A stretch of 64,000 nucleotides of DNA, taken from the NCBI GenBank assembly GCA_023376005.1, contig CM042157.1, positions 61,906,634 to 61,970,633 of the forward strand, given 5' to 3'. This DNA is from Doryteuthis pealeii. Its lineage: Eukaryota; Mollusca; Cephalopoda; Myopsida; Loliginidae. Below are positions 58,807-64,000 of this stretch, one piece after another; position 1 is the stretch's first letter, and each line of letters starts with the position of its first letter. Under the pieces are notes generated by a model that was given only the letters and a program-made list of their open reading frames with translations, did no database searches and was not told the origin of the DNA. Position numbers and translations under genes: made by a program.

Positions 58807-59427
58807 ACTCTAATTGTTTTCTTTCTCTTTCAATTCTTTTTTTTTCTTTTTTGTTATATGTTTTTCTTTTCGTTTCTGTCTTTCTGTCTTTCTTTTTCCC
58901 ACTCTGCTGTTTCATTCTCGTCCTCTTTTTATTTAATTCCGTTCATGTTCTTTCTTTCTTTCTTTCTGGTTTTGGAGTTCGAAATTCGTTTACTACGATG
59001 TCGCAGAGCCACTACTACTGAGTAGCAAGTTTGATCCTCACTGGTTGTAATAATCAAATTATCATACGGTGGTACATCAACAAGTCCTCCTAGTATAAAT
59101 AGTATTTGCACACTAAGTCGAAGAGGAAAGACACAGTGAGGAACTCGTCTGGCGGTTTTTGTTCTACGCTTATTAGCATTGAATAATTCAGCAAAGGTGG
59201 AGTGGACTGCGTCACTTCTTTTATCGGAGTTCTTCTTGGCGGCATGGTCTACTTCATCTAGTGCCAAAGATTTCTTATTTCAGCAATTTGAAGTTTCGTG
59301 ATTCTGAAATGGTGTGAAATTTTTTGTCTGTTGGTGCCAGAAACATTGCAAGTTTAGCAATTAAGGACAAATAGCTATCTAAAAGAATAAGAAAATAAAG
59401 TAATTTTAAAGTATCCAGACAGAAAGA

Positions 59428-59904
59428 TGTTACATAATCTATGCGGTTGCATAAGATTATTGTCAATCCCCTGTAATTCTAAAGGGATGGCCCTTTTCAT
59501 ATCATGGGTGGGACTTTCCATGGAATAGTACAGAAAGCCCGCGAAAATACGTGAAGTCACGTGGGACCTGGTTAGGTCCTCAAAGTTTTCAGTTGGCGTC
59601 GGGCAGGAGATGTTCTGCCTTAACTGAACTCAAATACTGCAATACGCGCGCTATGTTAGTCAGATATTTAGTTACATGAAATGTTTTAGCTAAGGAAATA
59701 AAAGCTTAAGAAAAATAACACGGTCTTCTTGTGATAAATGGCTGTCTTGGTAACAGACCGATTGGAAGAAGAAATGAGTCAAGTGCGACCGATCACCAAG
59801 ACGCTAGAAGAGATGTTAGAAGAGACCTAGAAGAAGACGTAAGATGTCAGAAGAACAGAAGAAGAATAGAAGTAAGAAGTAAGTAATGTGAAGGGTATGC
59901 AACA
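59428..59904. mobile_element. Solo LTR (~477 bp), present only in block B
   Basis: It starts TGTTACA and ends TGCAACA (near-perfect terminal inverted repeats). It interrupts sequence that is continuous in block A (near 33280) and A' (near 42111). AAGA lies on both sides if the last A is shared, a likely 4-bp target duplication. An AATAAA sequence lies near 59697. No internal retrotransposon genes or second LTR are present. This looks like recombination of an LTR element down to one LTR. Confidence 0.8.
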
Positions 59905-59932
59905 AGAGACAATACTGATATAATATCAACAA

Positions 59933-60420
59933 TGGGTTAAACTTCCAAATCTTCGTCAAAATTAAAACGGACACGTATTTGGTGGTGATCCATGTCAGTA
60001 TAACTACAATATGAACTTTTTTGCAAATAAGGTTACGGTTTGGGGGTTTGGGGATTAAGGTTGTTTTTAATTGCGTATTGCTTAAAAACAAAAAAAAACA
60101 AATTACTATACATTAAATGTTGAAAAATATTTTTTAAACCAAGTTTAATTGAAATTATACATTGCAATACTAACACAAACAACTGAGACTAATGTGTCTA
60201 CCGTTGGATTCAATAATTACTTTCAATGGTTAATTAAATATATAGTAATTTGGGTTTTTTTTGTTCTTCTTTTTTAAGCAATACGTAATAAAAAAACAAC
60301 CTTAATCCCCAAACTCCTAAACCGTAAAAAAGTTAATTCATACTCTGTGGTTAAACTGTCATGGATCACCACCAAATAAGTTTCCGTTTTAATTTTGACG
60401 ACGATTTGCAAGTTTAACCC
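59933..60420. mobile_element. Long-TIR fold-back MITE (block B copy)
   Basis: Counterpart of 33305-33808, with the right terminus better preserved (AAGTTTAACCCA). Confidence 0.8.
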
Positions 60421-61229
60421 AACAATGTTCTCCAAGTTCTTTTCAAAGATGTAATGTCCAATGAAAAGCGTAAACCTGTTTCTTTTGACATTAAGGAAAC
60501 TAGAGGTGTCATTTGCAAAGCGAAAGCTGTTAACACTCTTCTTGGTTGATAGTTATATGGTTTCAGGTATTCATATCTAATACTAATAATGTATACACTA
60601 TTATAAGGTTTCAAGTAACTTTTACAATTAACGTATACAGTGTGCGAGAAAGAGAAAACCGTTATTTTAATGCAAACAATATGAGAGATCTATTTGAAAA
60701 TGTCAATATGGAGGACATTCCGTCCTTTTTAAGGGAAATAAAATTATACCATAGAATATAGACATGAACTTAATCAATACCATACAACATGATCCCCAAT
60801 GGTGTTAACACATTGTTAAAACCAATTACTAAAAAGTATAAATATAAATACACAACATATATTACTTCTTAACCGTTAGATATGACATAACCCCAGACGG
60901 GTTGATATGCCGTTAAAATCAATCAACCCACCAACCAAGAAAGAGAAAAGGATAAGAACAAGCCCAGCCTCGTCCAGAAATTGAACTCGGGTCGTCGATT
61001 CCGTTTCCTACAACGATAACCGTTACGTTAAGCACGTCTTAGAATAATTCTTCTTGTTCATCTTTTATTTACTTTGAATTTCACATTTATTCGTCGTTGA
61101 TGTCGATTTTTTTATAGTTTTTCTTTACCGCCATCTTCCTTCATTTTCTGTCGTCTACTTCTGCTTTCTTTCTTCTTTCTCTTTTTTTATCTCCTTCCTC
61201 ATCAGATTCTCCTCCAGCTATCACCTTTT

Positions 61230-63120
61230 CTCCTCCTTCCTCTTTCTACATTATATTCACCTCTTCTCTTCTTTCTTTCATAACCTCCTCTCTCCATTAT
61301 TATCTATCATCCACCATTATTCATCATTATCATTAGAACTTCTATTTTTCCCTAATCGCTTTACCAATTCTATCTATTCTCCTTCTATTATCATTTCTCA
61401 TCTAACATTTGTAAATCCAATTTACAATGAAGTTTTAGTGATACAATTTTAGTGATATATTTTATTTTATTTATTTTTATTTATTTTTTATTTTTATTTA
61501 TTTATTTTATTCTATTTTATTTTACTTATTTTTTATTTTTATTTTTATCTTTTTTATTTTTTTATTTTATTTTATTTTATTTATTTTTATTTTATTTTAT
61601 TTTATTTTTAAAAATTTATTTTTAGTGGTACATTTTTAGTGATAGATTTTATTTTATTTCATTTATCTTTCTTTATTTTTATTTTTATTTTATTTTTCTT
61701 TATTTATTATTTTTCTTTATTTTTTCTTTATTTATTTTTCTTAATTTTTTTTCTTTATTTTATTTTCTTTATTTATTTTATCTTTTTTTATTTTTTTTAT
61801 ATTTTTATTTTATTTTTAGTGATACATTTTTAATGATACATTTGACATTTTAAAAGTTTCTACATTATATCCACCTCATCTCTTCTTTCTTTCATAAACT
61901 CTTCTCTCCGTTATTATTTATCATTCCCCATTATTCATCATTATCATTAGAACTTCTATATTTCCCTTCTTAACTCATTACTTTACCAATTCTATATATT
62001 CTCCTATTATCATTTCTCATTTAACATTTGTAAATCCAATTTACAATGAAGTTTTAGCGATACATTTTTAGTGATACATTTTATTTTATTTATTTTTATT
62101 TATTTTCATTTATTTTCATTTTATTTTTTATATTATTTTATTTTATTTTTTGTTTATTCTATTTATTATTCTATTCTATTTTTTTATTTTTTAATTCTTT
62201 ATTTTATTTATTTTTTTTATTTATTTCAGTGATACATTTTCAGTTAACATTTTTAGTGATACATTTTTATTATTTATCTTATTTATTTATTTATTTATAT
62301 TTTATTTCATTCTTTTATTTTTAGTGATACATTTTAGTGATACATTTTAGTGATACATTTTTAATGATACATTTGACATTTTAAAAGTTTCTACATTATA
62401 TCCACCTCTTCTCTTATTTCTTTCATAACCTCCTCTCTCCATCCTTATCTAACATTCCCCATTATTTATCAGTATCATTAGAACTTCTATTTTCCCTTCT
62501 TAACTCATCGTTTTACCAATTCTATCATTTCCCATTTAACATTTGTAAATCCAATTTACAATGAAGTTTTAGCGATACATTTTTAGTGATACATTTTATT
62601 TTATTTATTTTATTTATTTTTATTTTATTTTCTAATATTTTTATTTTATTTCATTTATTCTATTTATCTATTCTATTCTATTTTTTATTTTTTTAATTCT
62701 TTATTTTTTTTTTTTTTTTTTTAGTGATACATTTTAGTGATACATTTTTATTTTGTATTCATTTTTTTTTTCAATTTTTTATTATTTTATTTTTTTATTT
62801 ATTTTATTTATTCCATTTATTTATTTATCTATTTTTTATTTTTTTATTTTTATTTTATTTCATCTTTATTTTTATTTTCTATTTTTAGTGATACATTTAG
62901 TGATACATTATTAATTTGACATTTTTTAAAAGTTTCTACATTATATCCACCTCTTCTCTTATTTCTTTCATAACGTCCTCTGTCTATCATTATTTATCCT
63001 TCACCATTATTCATCATTATCATTAGAACTTTTATTTTTCCCTTCTTAACTCATCGCTTTACCAATTCTATCTATTCTCCTCCTATTATCATTTCTCCTC
63101 TCACCATTACCTCTCAATCA
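61230..63120. repeat. ~555-bp satellite-like tandem repeat, four copies (block B)
   Basis: Units start near 61242, 61857, 62388 and 62934 with the same landmarks as block A, one unit more. Confidence 0.85.
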
Positions 63121-64000
63121 AAATTTTTCTCACTATTTCTCCTCCGTTTTCTCCCTCTATTTTTTCTTCGCTGTCTTAGTCTCTCTCCTTTCTTCTTTTT
63201 CTCCCCCTCTCTCTTCTATCATATATCCCCCCACCTTATTGTTCCTCTCCCTTCTCTCGATTTATATTTTCTTTTATTATTATCCCTATATCTTCTACTC
63301 TTCCTTCCACCTTTCTCTCACGCTGTCTCCGTTTTCTCCCTCTGTTTTTCTTTTCTGCCTTAGTTTCCCCCTTTCATGTTTTCCTCCCCCTCTCTCTACA
63401 ATAATATATTCCCATACCCATTATAATTCCTCCCCACTTCTTTCGATTATCTTCTCCTTTCCTATCCTTATCTCTCCTTCTCCTACCATCACTATATCTT
63501 CTACTCTTCCTTTCACCATTCTCTCACACTTTTCCCTCCGTTTTCTCCCTCTATTTTCTCTTTCTCTCCCTTACTCTCCTTCCTTACTCTCCCTCCTTAC
63601 TCCCTCCTTACTCTCCCTTCTTTATCATAGTTTTAGATCTAAATCTTCTGTGGCCTGATATATCTGTTATAATATTTCCATGTCGTCTACGCGCGACTAT
63701 TCGGCGATGATACTCATATAAATAGCAAGTTAAGGACCCAAACATTTGTTTATGAAACCAAATCTTCTGAGACCCATAAGAGGGGGTGCGTTGCAGATTA
63801 GGTAAATATCAATACGAACCTACTTGGACCCCCCCCAAAAAAAAATTCCCAGAGTGTTGACAAATAAGATTATCCATTATCTCAAACTGTGGCTTAGCCT
63901 GTATCTTCTCATTCGCACTCTTGTCCCTTCCAATGTCTGTTGACCGTGTTTTTATCTAAATGTTATACGAACGTGGACTAATTTCATAATCCAATGTAAA
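63121..64000. other. Pyrimidine-rich region then non-coding end of window
   Basis: 63121-63620 matches the CT-rich stretch 36021-36440. 63621-64000 matches 36430-36804 with small indels. Nothing coding. Confidence 0.7.

Larger units (their letters stand above)
45311..64000. other. Block B: second direct copy of the large segment
   Basis: Collinear with 20643-36804. Clean parts differ from block A by about 2.5-5% substitutions. The first ~2.6 kb (45311-47900) is rich in one-base deletions, as if little corrected. Confidence 0.9.

Overview
This looks like intergenic DNA from a large, repeat-rich mollusc genome, most likely a cephalopod and plausibly an octopus. The clues are many copies of tRNA-derived SINEs with long shared bodies, degenerate RTE-type and other non-LTR retrotransposon pieces, non-autonomous Helitrons, and very abundant AT, CA, CT, GAA and GATA simple repeats. 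The organism is inferred from repeat style, not from a diagnostic host gene. I found no convincing host protein-coding gene, rRNA gene or functional tRNA gene. The only coding remnants are decayed reverse transcriptases and the C-terminal end of a LINE protein, present twice.

Layout. From 1 to about 20,640 the sequence is a mosaic of SINEs, RTE fragments, Helitrons, hairpin-forming repeats and microsatellites, broken by a 100-N gap (16877-16976) whose two sides overlap in content. From 20,643 to about 37,540 (block A) lies a 16-17 kb string of repeats. From about 37,737 to 45,210 (block A') the last ~7.4 kb of block A appears again in inverted orientation, with many small indels. A second 100-N gap follows (45211-45310). 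From 45,311 to the window end (block B) block A is repeated in direct orientation; position 64000 corresponds to about 36804. A' carries the block A base at every diagnostic site I checked where A and B differ, so A and A' look like one molecule read out and back. B differs from A by a few percent, plus an LTR insertion and several tandem-array length changes. The simplest reading is a contig ending in a fold-back (palindromic) artefact, scaffolded next to an overlapping or diverged contig. A real inverted and direct segmental duplication is not excluded.

The most informative biology is transposon anatomy. A 623-bp Helitron sits exactly between A and T inside an RTE fragment, and the uninterrupted RTE sequence lies about 1 kb away. 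A second Helitron family occurs singly and as a head-to-head pair, and a third is suggested by its 3' ends. A 272-bp inverted-repeat element with an 8-bp target duplication sits inside a SINE and has a core of degenerate telomere-like TTAGGG repeats; an unrelated inverted-repeat family at the palindrome centre has the same kind of core. Two repeats carry hammerhead-ribozyme-like cores. I see no multi-gene system; the elements interact only as nested insertions.
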